Assembly: GCF_028283785.1 (NCBI RefSeq)
Contig: NZ_JAPWKB010000019.1
Location: forward strand, 268,001-332,000
DNA from: Paraburkholderia sp.
Lineage (GTDB): Bacteria > Pseudomonadota > Gammaproteobacteria > Burkholderiales > Burkholderiaceae
Direction: 5' to 3'
DNA: 64,000 nucleotides
In this document: one piece after another, positions 1 through 7,349 of the stretch
Layout of the letters: each line of letters opens with the position of its first letter
Numbering within the stretch: position 1 is the first letter of the stretch
Program-made: the position numbers and the translations under genes
The notes under the pieces: model-generated
Told to the model about the DNA's origin: nothing
The model's input: the letters and a program-made list of their open reading frames with translations, nothing else
Databases searched by the model: none

Positions 1-489
1 AATTACATCAACGCGCATTTTGCCGGTCTGTCGTTCGACGAAGTGCGCCGCCGTTTGCGCGAAGAGATCGACGCATTGCGCGGCGACATGACCACGCTGA
101 TGCACGCCGCCGTGACCGCCAGCACCGACGAAGCCGACACCGGCGAGACCGTGCTGATTTCCGGCGAGCGTAATCTGCTCGAAGTCGCCGACCTGTCGTC
201 CGACATGGCGCGCCTGCGCAAACTGTTCGACGTGTTCGATCAAAAGACCAGCCTCCTTCAGTTACTCGACGTATCGAGCCACGCCCAAGGCGTGCAGATT
301 TTTATCGGCGGCGAGTCGAATCTCGTGCCGATCGAGGAAATGAGCGTCGTTACCGCGCCTTACGAAGTGAACGGCAAGATCGTCGGTACGCTCGGCGTGA
401 TCGGCCCGACGCGGATGGCCTATAACCGCGTGATTCCTATCGTCGATATCACCGCGCGTTTGCTTTCGTTGACGTTGAGCCAGCAGTAA
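1..489 (+). CDS. hrcA: Heat-inducible transcription repressor HrcA, C-terminal part (5' end outside window)
   Basis: The frame is open from base 1 and ends at a TAA at 489, giving the last 162 residues of a protein that is normally about 340 residues. HrcA represses class I heat-shock genes by binding the CIRCE operator and uses GroEL as its sensor. Visible family features are the GAF-like dimerisation/inducible part with the strings GETVLISGERNLLE and VQIFIGGES, and the conserved ending region VGTLGVIGPTRMAYNRVIPIVD, here at about residues 125-145 of the visible part. The N-terminal winged helix lies upstream of the window. It sits next to grpE/dnaK/dnaJ genes. No CIRCE element was seen within the window, so its targets (usually groESL) are elsewhere. 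Confidence 0.93.
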   Translation, partial: NYINAHFAGLSFDEVRRRLREEIDALRGDMTTLMHAAVTASTDEADTGETVLISGERNLLEVADLSSDMARLRKLFDVFDQKTSLLQLLDVSSHAQGVQIFIGGESNLVPIEEMSVVTAPYEVNGKIVGTLGVIGPTRMAYNRVIPIVDITARLLSLTLSQQ

Positions 490-653
490 CGGCCACACGC
501 ATCACGGTGATAAACCGCTTTCAAGACACTGTGACGACAGCGTGAAGCCGGCTTGCCGGATTCGCTCCGCACGTCCCGCTACAGATCATGCACGGCCTCG
601 CGCGCTGCGCCAATCGGCCAAACGGCCAGGGTATGGGCATGAGGGCGCGCCGC

Positions 654-659
654 TATAAT
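654..659 (+). promoter_or_regulatory. Candidate -10 box for hemH
   Basis: A perfect TATAAT lies 50 bases before the hemH start, in the 219-base gap after hrcA. The hexamers 16-18 bases further upstream (around 631-637) match TTGACA poorly, so this is only a candidate -10 element. The rest of the gap 490-708 shows no gene. Confidence 0.35.
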
Positions 660-708
660 GAATCCCACCTGAACCGTTTCGCCGCCTGTCGCGGCTGACC
701 TTGCGCCT

Positions 709-1779
709 ATGCGTTTCGACCTCGAGCTGCCGTCGCAGCCGGCTACGTCACATCGTGTCGCGGTGCTGCTGATCAACCTCGGCACGCCCGATGCGCCGAC
801 GCCGCGCGCGGTGCGCCGCTATCTCGCGCAATTCCTGTCCGACCCGCGGGTGGTCGAGATTCCCGCATTGCTGTGGCAGATCATTCTGCGCGGGTTGATC
901 CTGCCGTTTCGCGGGCGTGCGTCCGCAAAAAAATATGCGGCCGTGTGGATGCCCGAAGGCTCGCCGCTGCGCGTGTACACCGAGAAACAGACCGAAGCGC
1001 TGCGTCATCTGTTGCAGCTGAACGACTACAACGTGCTGGTCGATTACGCGATGCGCTATGGCACGCCAGGCATCCCGGCCATGCTCAATCAACTGAAGCT
1101 GGCGGGCGCCGAGCGCGTGCTGCTGGTGCCGATGTATCCGCAATATTCGTCGTCCACGACGGCAACCGCGTTCGACGACGCTTTCTCCGCGCTCAAGCGC
1201 ATGCGCAACCAGCCGGAAATCCGCACTATCCGCCAGTACGCCGATCATCCGGCTTATATCGCCGCGTTGACCGCGCAAGTCCATCATTACTGGCATCAAC
1301 ACGGCCGTCCGGATTTCGCGGCCGGCGACAAACTGATTTTGAGTTTTCACGGCGTACCCAAGCGCACGCTCGACCTCGGCGATCCGTATCACGAGCAATG
1401 TCAGCAGACGGGTGCGTTGTTGATGCACGCGCTCGAGCTGACGCCGGTGGAATGCCGGATCACGTTCCAGTCGCGTTTCGGCAAGGCCGAATGGCTGCAA
1501 CCGTACACCGCGCCGACGCTGAAAGAACTGGGTGCGGCGGGCGTGCGTCGTGCGGATGTTTTCTGTCCGGGCTTTACGGCTGACTGTCTGGAGACGATCG
1601 AGGAAATCGGTCTGGAAGTGCGCGACGAGTTTTTGCATGCGGGCGGCAAGGATTTCCACCGGATTCCGTGCGTGAACGCGTCGCAGGCGTTCATTGCTGC
1701 GCTCGGCGAGATCGTCGCGCAGAATCTGCAGGGCTGGCCGGTTCAGGCGGTGCAGTTGCCCGGCGCGATCGCCGCGTGA
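709..1779 (+). CDS. hemH: Ferrochelatase
   Basis: Encodes 356 residues, the usual length for proteobacterial ferrochelatase, which inserts Fe2+ into protoporphyrin IX in the last step of heme synthesis. Family signatures are visible: LLINLGTPDAP near residues 20-30, YAMRYGTP near 113-120, and LSFHGVP with the metal-binding/proton-abstracting His at 214. The C-terminal signature CPGFTADCLETIEEIG near 286-301 carries the second catalytic acidic residue. It starts at an ATG; a candidate -10 box lies 50 bases upstream. The gene is followed 54 bases later by hslR in the same direction, so they may be cotranscribed. Nothing unusual is seen in the sequence. Confidence 0.97.
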   Translation: MRFDLELPSQPATSHRVAVLLINLGTPDAPTPRAVRRYLAQFLSDPRVVEIPALLWQIILRGLILPFRGRASAKKYAAVWMPEGSPLRVYTEKQTEALRHLLQLNDYNVLVDYAMRYGTPGIPAMLNQLKLAGAERVLLVPMYPQYSSSTTATAFDDAFSALKRMRNQPEIRTIRQYADHPAYIAALTAQVHHYWHQHGRPDFAAGDKLILSFHGVPKRTLDLGDPYHEQCQQTGALLMHALELTPVECRITFQSRFGKAEWLQPYTAPTLKELGAAGVRRADVFCPGFTADCLETIEEIGLEVRDEFLHAGGKDFHRIPCVNASQAFIAALGEIVAQNLQGWPVQAVQLPGAIAA

Positions 1780-1833
1780 CATCAGGCTGGTCGTCCGGCT
1801 GTGCGTTTTGCGTCTTTTGAGGTTGGAATACGC

Positions 1834-2241
1834 ATGAACTACAAGATTTTTACCGAACCCGGCGCCCGCTTGCGCATCGATAAATGGCTGTGGGCGGCGC
1901 GCTTTTTCAAAACACGTTCGCTGGCGGCGGACGCGGTCGAGAAAGGTCGCGTGCGGATCGGCGGGGCGGCGGTCAAGCCGGCGAAAGACGTGCGCGTCGG
2001 CGACCTGGTCGAGATCGATATCGAGCGGATCGTATGGCAGATCGAAGTGCTGGGCATCTGCGACGTGCGTGGCCCGGCGAGCATTGCGCAAACGCTTTAC
2101 GCGGAGACCGGCGACAGCAAGGCGAAGCGGGAGGTGGAACTGGAGCGGCGCAAGACGTATCGTGAGCCTGCCGCCGCATTGCACGGCCGGCCGACCAAAC
2201 GCGACCGCCGGACTATCGACAAACTTTCAGGTGGGGATTGA
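1834..2241 (+). CDS. hslR: Heat shock protein 15 / S4-domain RNA-binding protein HslR
   Basis: Encodes 135 residues. An S4 RNA-binding fold is clear near the N-terminus: LRIDKWLWAARFFKTRS followed by GRVRIGG and VRVGDLVEI. Family members recycle 50S ribosomal subunits carrying a nascent chain with peptidyl-tRNA after stalling. The C-terminal tail is basic (KRDRRTIDKL). I chose the ATG at 1834 because the S4 fold begins soon after it and the extra 11 upstream codons look non-coding. It lies directly after hemH and before grpE, in keeping with a heat-shock neighbourhood. Confidence 0.9.
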   Translation: MNYKIFTEPGARLRIDKWLWAARFFKTRSLAADAVEKGRVRIGGAAVKPAKDVRVGDLVEIDIERIVWQIEVLGICDVRGPASIAQTLYAETGDSKAKREVELERRKTYREPAAALHGRPTKRDRRTIDKLSGGD

Positions 2242-2374
2242 ACAGTTGCTCCATCGTGGCGTGCACGCCGCCGTATTCCGTGGTGTGCTCGTTCACGGCA
2301 CCTGACATGCAGATGGTCGTGGTCCCCGCTATCAGTACCAGCGCGACCACGGAGATGGCAAAGGTCAGTTTCAC
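2213..2374 (-). CDS. Possible small membrane or exported peptide, unrecognised
   Basis: A 53-codon frame begins with GTG, preceded by the purine run GGGGAA five bases upstream, and ends with TAG. The N-terminus is KLTFAISVVALVLIAG, a strongly hydrophobic signal-anchor-like stretch, followed by a polar tail with EHTTEYGGVHATMEQ. The last 29 bases overlap the 3' end of hslR on the other strand. The mix of a short hydrophobic N-terminus and a hydrophilic remainder is what one expects of a small inner-membrane or periplasmic protein. No family is recognised, and the call rests only on the frame, the ribosome site and the hydrophobic profile. It could be chance. Confidence 0.35.
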   Translation of the reverse strand: MKLTFAISVVALVLIAGTTTICMSGAVNEHTTEYGGVHATMEQLFNPHLKVCR

Positions 2375-2743
2375 GGTGTTCCCCAAGGGACGCTGGCAAC
2401 GGGTATCAAAACGGAGGGAAAAGCGCTGTGTGCACTGGCTGCCGTAATGAAACCGTTAGCCTAGGGTAAACGTGCCTTTTTCAGTGCATGATTGGAGTTT
2501 AGGCGAGCCATCCACGCCACTCAATCTCAATCTGCGAATCGTTTCGAAATGGTTGTAACCGGTCATTTCCGCTGCACATCGCCGGTGCGAAAAGTTGTTC
2601 CGCTTGGCTTGAAAACAGCATTTGCGACCTAATCTCCACCCTCGACGGTCGATGGTGGTGTGGCGCCGATGCAACGTGCGGCCAAGGCTGCGCAGCTTGC
2701 TTCACCATCATCTCAGCTTCCACCTTTAACGACTTTCAGCGAC
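2375..2743. other. Intergenic region before grpE
   Basis: About 370 bases separate the possible small peptide gene (or hslR) from grpE. Apart from the sigma-32-like promoter at 2608-2635, no convincing coding frame, terminator hairpin or repeat was seen. The 109 bases after the promoter form a grpE leader. Confidence 0.5.
2608..2635 (+). promoter_or_regulatory. Sigma-32 (RpoH) type promoter for grpE
   Basis: CTTGAAA at 2608-2614 is followed after 13 bases by CCTAATCT at 2628-2635. The enterobacterial RpoH consensus is CTTGAAA, 11-16 bases, CCCCATNT, so the -35 is perfect and the -10 matches at five of the seven defined positions. It lies about 109 bases before the grpE ATG. This agrees with the heat-shock role of grpE and with the matching element before dnaK, which has the same 13-base spacing. 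Confidence 0.75.
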
Positions 2744-3322
2744 ATGGAAAACACGCAAGATAACCCGACGAGCCAGAATCCGACGCCCGCCGACGAAGCC
2801 GCGCGCCAGGCCGCAGAGGCCGCCGCTGCCGGTCAGCCGGAAGCCACTTCCGCCGAAGCCGCGTCCGCAGGCGTAGACGCCGCGCTGGCGGAAGCACAGG
2901 CCAAAATCACCGAACTCCAGGAAAGCTTCCTGCGTGCCAAGGCGGAAACGGAAAACGTCCGCCGCCGCGCGCAGGAAGACGTCACCAAGGCGCATAAGTT
3001 CGCGATCGAAAGCTTTGCCGAACATCTGCTGCCGGTGATCGACAGCCTCGAAGCCGCCGTCGCGCACTCGTCCGACGACCTGCAAAAGGTCCGCGAAGGC
3101 GTCGAACTCACGCTGCGCCAACTCACCGGCGCGCTGGAAAAAGGCCGCGTGGTCGCGCTGAATCCGGTTGGCGAGAAGTTCGATCCGCATCGTCATCAGG
3201 CCATCTCGATGGTGCCCGCCGAGCAGGAAGCCAACACCGTGGTCGCCGTGCTGCAAAAGGGCTACGTGATCGCCGACCGCGTGCTGCGTCCGGCGCTGGT
3301 GACGGTCGCCGCGCCGAAGTAA
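2744..3322 (+). CDS. grpE: Nucleotide exchange factor GrpE
   Basis: Encodes 192 residues. GrpE releases ADP from DnaK and acts as a thermosensor. The N-terminal 55 residues are acidic and Ala-rich (disordered arm). A long coiled-coil helix follows (AKITELQESFLRAKAETENV, near 55-75), then the four-helix bundle. The beta domain has the signature GEKFDPHRHQAIS and the C-terminal VLQKGYVIADRVLRPALV near 168-185. The ATG at 2744 gives the normal family length; an upstream in-frame ATG would add 28 residues of non-family sequence. A sigma-32-like promoter precedes it. The next genes are a thioredoxin-like gene and dnaK in the same direction. Confidence 0.96.
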   Translation: MENTQDNPTSQNPTPADEAARQAAEAAAAGQPEATSAEAASAGVDAALAEAQAKITELQESFLRAKAETENVRRRAQEDVTKAHKFAIESFAEHLLPVIDSLEAAVAHSSDDLQKVREGVELTLRQLTGALEKGRVVALNPVGEKFDPHRHQAISMVPAEQEANTVVAVLQKGYVIADRVLRPALVTVAAPK

Positions 3323-3427
3323 GCGCCACGTTCGCGGCCGCGCCTTCGGGTGACGGCCGCTCTGCGTGAAGGCCACGATCTTGCAGCGCGCCGTCCTGAA
3401 ACGGCACGAATTGGGTGGAGTTCAGCC

Positions 3428-3814
3428 ATGACCGCCATTCCCGTTGACGCTACGGCTTTCGCCGTATTCGATATGCAGGAAGTGAGTGGGGCGTCGCTCG
3501 ACGCCGCGTTGGCCGGTGCGGGCGACGAACTTGCCGTCGTGTTCTTTTGGGGGCTGGACTGCTTCAACTGCGAGATCGCGAAGAAAGCGATGCTGGCCCG
3601 GCCGGACGCGATTCACGCGCTCGGCCTCAGATGGTTTCATAGCAACGTGTACGAACACCGCGAGCTTGGGCGGCGCTTTCTGCTTCACGGCGTCCCCACG
3701 TGGTTCTTCTTTTTTCGCGGCAAACAGCTTGGCCGCGCGACCGGCTGGCACGGTTTCGCGCAGTTCGAGGCGGCAGTAGCGGCGGCGCGGGCCAAAATCC
3801 CCGCAACCGATTGA
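3428..3814 (+). CDS. Thioredoxin-like protein with a CFNC active site
   Basis: Encodes 128 residues with a thioredoxin fold: a beta strand AVVFFWGLD leading into the redox pair C45-F-N-C48, and a cis-proline region HGVPTWFFFF with Pro90. The active-site dipeptide FN differs from thioredoxin (GP) and from DsbA-type PH. There is no signal peptide, so the protein is expected to be cytoplasmic. It lies between grpE and dnaK, 105 bases after grpE and about 150 before dnaK, which suggests a role in redox protein quality control, possibly a reductase or thiol-holding partner of the DnaK machine. That role is inferred from position only. The short length and lack of extra domains fit a stand-alone thioredoxin-family protein. 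Confidence 0.85.
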   Translation: MTAIPVDATAFAVFDMQEVSGASLDAALAGAGDELAVVFFWGLDCFNCEIAKKAMLARPDAIHALGLRWFHSNVYEHRELGRRFLLHGVPTWFFFFRGKQLGRATGWHGFAQFEAAVAAARAKIPATD

Positions 3815-3825
3815 AAAAATTTAAA

Positions 3826-3863
3826 GACCGCATCGTAAAAGAGGTCTTGAAATCGATGCGGTC
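3826..3863. repeat. Perfect 10-bp inverted repeat at the dnaK promoter
   Basis: GACCGCATCG at 3826-3835 is repeated in inverse orientation as CGATGCGGTC at 3854-3863, with an 18-base gap. The gap contains the -35 box of the dnaK promoter, and the right arm fills most of the spacer between -35 and -10. It could be an operator, or the end of the upstream thioredoxin-like transcript. There is no T run after it, so it is not a standard terminator. Confidence 0.7.
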
Positions 3864-3873
3864 GCACTTATGT
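3846..3873 (+). promoter_or_regulatory. Sigma-32 (RpoH) type promoter for dnaK
   Basis: CTTGAAA at 3846-3852 is a perfect RpoH -35. After 13 bases, ACTTATGT at 3866-3873 is a partial match to CCCCATNT. It lies about 94 bases before the dnaK start. The -10 region overlaps a short inverted repeat, GCACT at 3864-3868 and AGTGC at 3876-3880, whose 7-base gap does not fit CIRCE. Confidence 0.7.
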
Positions 3874-3966
3874 TGAGTGCAGGTTACGAATTTGTCGGCA
3901 GATTGCCTCTCAGCCAGATGGCGCAAGGCAGTCGCCGCAGCGATCAAAGATCAGGAGATCAGTAAA

Positions 3967-5925
3967 ATGGGCAAAATCATTGGTATCGACCTCGGCACGA
4001 CCAACTCGTGCGTGGCAATCATGGAAGGCAACTCGGTCAAGGTGATCGAGAACTCGGAAGGCGCGCGTACCACGCCGTCGATCATCGCTTACATGGAAGA
4101 CGGCGAAATTCTCGTCGGCGCGCCTGCGAAGCGTCAGTCGGTCACGAACCCGAGAAACACGCTGTACGCGGTCAAACGCCTGATCGGCCGCCGCTTCGAA
4201 GAAAAGGAAGTGCAGAAAGACATCGGTCTGATGCCGTACAAGATCATGAAGGCCGATAACGGCGACGCATGGATCGAAGTGCGCGACCAGAAGCTCGCAC
4301 CGCCGCAAATCTCGGCGGAAACGCTGCGCAAGATGAAGAAGACCGCTGAAGACTACCTCGGCGAGCCGGTCACGGAAGCTGTGATCACGGTTCCCGCGTA
4401 CTTCAACGACAGCCAGCGTCAGGCAACCAAAGACGCGGGCCGCATCGCGGGTCTGGAAGTCAAGCGCATCATCAACGAACCGACCGCAGCCGCGCTCGCG
4501 TTCGGTCTGGACAAGGCTGAAAAGGGCGACCGCAAGATTGCGGTGTATGACCTGGGTGGCGGCACGTTCGACGTGTCGATCATCGAAATCGCCGACGTCG
4601 ACGGTGAAATGCAGTTCGAAGTGCTGTCCACGAACGGCGACACGTTCCTCGGCGGCGAAGACTTCGACCAGCGCATCATCGATTACATCATTTCCGAGTT
4701 CAAGAAGGAACAAGGTGTCGACCTGTCGAAAGACGTGCTCGCGCTGCAACGCCTGAAGGAATCGGCTGAAAAGGCGAAGATCGAACTGTCGTCGAGCCAG
4801 CAGACCGAAATCAACTTGCCGTACATCACGGCCGACGCATCGGGTCCGAAGCACTTGAACCTGAAGATCACGCGCGCCAAGCTGGAAGCGCTGGTCGAAG
4901 AACTGATCGAACGCACGATCGAACCGTGCCGCACCGCAATCAAGGATGCAGGCGTCAAGGTCGGCGAGATCGACGACGTGATCCTGGTCGGCGGTATGAC
5001 GCGTATGCCGAAGGTGCAGGAAAAGGTTAAGGAATTCTTCGGCAAGGATCCGCGCCGTGACGTGAACCCGGACGAAGCCGTGGCGGTTGGCGCTGCGATT
5101 CAAGGTCAGGTTCTGTCGGGCGACCGTAAGGACGTTTTGCTGCTCGACGTGACCCCGCTGTCGCTCGGTATCGAGACGCTCGGCGGCGTGATGACGAAGA
5201 TGATCAACAAGAACACCACGATCCCGACCAAGCACGCTCAGGTCTACTCGACGGCTGACGACAATCAGGGCGCCGTGACGATCAAGGTGTTCCAGGGCGA
5301 GCGCGAAATGGCAGCGGGCAACAAGCTGCTGGGCGAGTTCAACCTCGAAGGTATTCCGCCGGCACCGCGCGGCGTGCCGCAGATCGAAGTGAGCTTCGAC
5401 ATCGACGCGAACGGCATCTTGCACGTCGGCGCGAAAGACAAGGCGACCGGCAAGGAAAACCGCATCACGATCAAGGCGAACTCCGGTCTGTCGGAAGCTG
5501 AAATCGAGAAAATGGTGAAGGATGCCGAGGCGAACGCCGAGGAAGACCATAAGCTGCGCGAACTGGCCGATGCCCGCAATCAGGGCGACGCGCTGGTCCA
5601 CAGCACGAAGAAGGCGCTGACCGAGTACGGCGACAAGATCGAAGCCGCTGAGAAGGAAAAGATCGAAACCGCGCTGAAGGACCTCGAAGACACGCTGAAG
5701 AGCGGCGCGAGCGACAAGGCCGCGATCGAAGCGAAGATCGAAGCCGTGGCAACCTCGTCGCAAAAGCTCGGTGAAAAGATGTACGCCGAGATGCAGGCTG
5801 AGCAGGGCGCAGCAGGTGCGGCAGCCGGCGCGGCAGGTGCAGCAGGCGCATCGGCAGGCAGCGCTGGCCAGCAACAGGCCGACGACGTGGTCGACGCCGA
5901 GTTCAAGGAAGTGAAGAAAGACTAA
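3967..5925 (+). CDS. dnaK: Molecular chaperone DnaK (Hsp70)
   Basis: Encodes 652 residues starting MGKIIGIDLGTTNSC. The ATPase domain shows the phosphate-1 motif near residues 5-13, the phosphate-2 motif VYDLGGGTFDVSI near 193-205, and the adenosine motif LVGGMTRMPKVQ near 339-350. The linker DVLLLDVTPLSLGIET leads into the substrate-binding domain and helical lid. The Gly/Ala-rich C-terminal tail ends DVVDAEFKEVKKD, the typical EEVD-like ending of bacterial DnaK. It works with DnaJ (downstream) and GrpE (upstream). The ATG at 3967 places the first strand exactly at the usual position; an upstream in-frame ATG would give 30 non-family residues. Expression should be heat-inducible through the sigma-32-like promoter. 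Confidence 0.99.
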   Translation: MGKIIGIDLGTTNSCVAIMEGNSVKVIENSEGARTTPSIIAYMEDGEILVGAPAKRQSVTNPRNTLYAVKRLIGRRFEEKEVQKDIGLMPYKIMKADNGDAWIEVRDQKLAPPQISAETLRKMKKTAEDYLGEPVTEAVITVPAYFNDSQRQATKDAGRIAGLEVKRIINEPTAAALAFGLDKAEKGDRKIAVYDLGGGTFDVSIIEIADVDGEMQFEVLSTNGDTFLGGEDFDQRIIDYIISEFKKEQGVDLSKDVLALQRLKESAEKAKIELSSSQQTEINLPYITADASGPKHLNLKITRAKLEALVEELIERTIEPCRTAIKDAGVKVGEIDDVILVGGMTRMPKVQEKVKEFFGKDPRRDVNPDEAVAVGAAIQGQVLSGDRKDVLLLDVTPLSLGIETLGGVMTKMINKNTTIPTKHAQVYSTADDNQGAVTIKVFQGEREMAAGNKLLGEFNLEGIPPAPRGVPQIEVSFDIDANGILHVGAKDKATGKENRITIKANSGLSEAEIEKMVKDAEANAEEDHKLRELADARNQGDALVHSTKKALTEYGDKIEAAEKEKIETALKDLEDTLKSGASDKAAIEAKIEAVATSSQKLGEKMYAEMQAEQGAAGAAAGAAGAAGASAGSAGQQQADDVVDAEFKEVKKD

Positions 5926-5950
5926 AGCCGGGTTGCAGTCAGACCGTAAA

Positions 5951-5974
5951 GCCGCGCACACCACTGTGCGCGGC
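5951..5974 (+). other. Strong hairpin in the dnaK-dnaJ gap
   Basis: GCCGCGCACA (5951-5960), loop CCAC, and TGTGCGCGGC (5965-5974) form a perfect 10-bp stem 25 bases after the dnaK stop. No T tract follows, so it is more likely an mRNA-stabilising or attenuating structure that lowers dnaJ relative to dnaK than a full terminator. The rest of the 262-base gap up to dnaJ shows no gene. Confidence 0.7.
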
Positions 5975-6187
5975 CCGGCAAAAGCGGGTCGCGCCTTGAC
6001 GGGCGCGGCTTGCGCTAAAGCGGTGAACGCGCCTGGTGAGCCTTTTGGGCTCTCCGGGCACATTTGTTTTATGGAGGGCGCTGTTCGAACCGCGAATTCG
6101 CGGCAAAAATGGCGGCCGGACGAGTCGCGAGACTCCAGCATTCAAAAGGAGCCGCCGCGTGCATCGCGCGGATGGCGTTGAACCGAT

Positions 6188-7324
6188 ATGGCGAAACGGG
6201 ATTACTACGAGGTTCTGGGCGTCGCAAAGAATGCGAGCGACGACGAAATCAAGAAGGCTTATCGCAAGCTCGCGATGAAGCACCACCCCGACCGCAATCC
6301 GGGCAACAAGGATTCGGAAGAGCAGTTCAAAGAGGTGAAAGAAGCCTACGAAATGCTCTCGGACTCGCAGAAGCGCGCGGCTTATGACCAGTACGGTCAC
6401 GCGGGCGTCGATCCGAATATGGGCGGCGCGGGCGCGCAGGGCTTCGGCGGTTTTGCAGACGCATTCGGCGATATTTTCGGCGACATCTTCGGCCAGGCGG
6501 CCGGTGGCGCCGCACGCGGCGGTCGCGCGGGTCCGCAGGTGTATCGCGGCGCCGATCTGCGCTACAGCATGGAAATCACGCTCGAACAGGCTGCGCACGG
6601 ATACGACACGCAAATCCGCGTACCGAGCTGGGTTTCGTGCGAAATCTGTCACGGCGCGGGCGCCAAGCCCGGCACCAAGCCGGAAACCTGCCCGACCTGT
6701 AGCGGCTCGGGTTCGGTGCGGATGTCGCAAGGCTTCTTCAGCATCCAGCAAACCTGCCCGAAGTGCCACGGCACCGGCACCTACATCCCCGACCCGTGCA
6801 CGCATTGCCACGGCGCGGGCAAGGTGAAGGAAACCAAGACGCTCGAAGTGAAGATTCCGGCAGGGATCGACGACGGCATGCGGATCCGTTCGGCCGGCAA
6901 CGGCGAACCGGGCATCAACGGCGGCCCGTCGGGCGATCTGTACGTCGAGATTCATATCAAGGCGCACACGGTGTTCGAGCGCGATGGCGACGATCTGCAT
7001 TGCCAGATGCCCATCCCGTTCACGACGGCAGCGCTTGGCGGCGAGATCGAAGTGCCGACGCTCGCAGGTCGCGCAACGTTCACGGTGCCCGAAGGCACGC
7101 AGTCGGGCAAGACGTTCCGTCTGCGCGGCAAGGGCATCAAGGGCTTGCGTTCGAGCATCGCCGGCGACCTCTACGTTCACGTGCAGGTCGAAACGCCGGT
7201 CAAGCTCACGGACCCCCAGCGCGAATTGCTGCAACAGTTCGAGAAGTCGCTTGTCGAAGGTGGAGCACGGCATAGCCCGCAAAGCAAAAGCTGGTTCGAC
7301 CGTGTGAAGAGCTTTTTCGATTGA
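6188..7324 (+). CDS. dnaJ: Chaperone protein DnaJ (type I Hsp40)
   Basis: Encodes 378 residues. The J domain carries the HPD motif at 33-35 that stimulates the DnaK ATPase. A Gly/Phe-rich segment follows at about 73-115. Four CxxCxGxG zinc motifs are present with cysteines at 151/154, 168/171, 190/193 and 204/207, forming the two zinc centres. C-terminal substrate-binding domains follow with GDLYVEIHIKAH and FRLRGKGIKGL. All canonical type I domains are present and intact. It is 262 bases after dnaK in the same direction and is probably cotranscribed through the hairpin in the gap. Confidence 0.98.
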   Translation: MAKRDYYEVLGVAKNASDDEIKKAYRKLAMKHHPDRNPGNKDSEEQFKEVKEAYEMLSDSQKRAAYDQYGHAGVDPNMGGAGAQGFGGFADAFGDIFGDIFGQAAGGAARGGRAGPQVYRGADLRYSMEITLEQAAHGYDTQIRVPSWVSCEICHGAGAKPGTKPETCPTCSGSGSVRMSQGFFSIQQTCPKCHGTGTYIPDPCTHCHGAGKVKETKTLEVKIPAGIDDGMRIRSAGNGEPGINGGPSGDLYVEIHIKAHTVFERDGDDLHCQMPIPFTTAALGGEIEVPTLAGRATFTVPEGTQSGKTFRLRGKGIKGLRSSIAGDLYVHVQVETPVKLTDPQRELLQQFEKSLVEGGARHSPQSKSWFDRVKSFFD

Positions 7325-7349
7325 CGGTGAACTGAAGTAGGCGGCACGT

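Noticed and set aside
748..2184. Long minus-strand open frame opposite hemH and hslR
   Set aside because: His/Arg-rich shadow product with no recognisable fold.
3864..3880. CIRCE operator at dnaK
   Set aside because: GCACT and AGTGC are present but the gap is 7 bases, whereas the CIRCE spacing would need 11 between these cores, and the outer TTA/TAA are absent.
3910..6141. Very long open frame on the minus strand opposite dnaK
   Set aside because: Strong third-position GC in dnaK removes stops from the opposite strand; the product is Arg/His/Leu/Val-rich without domains and covers a universal chaperone gene.
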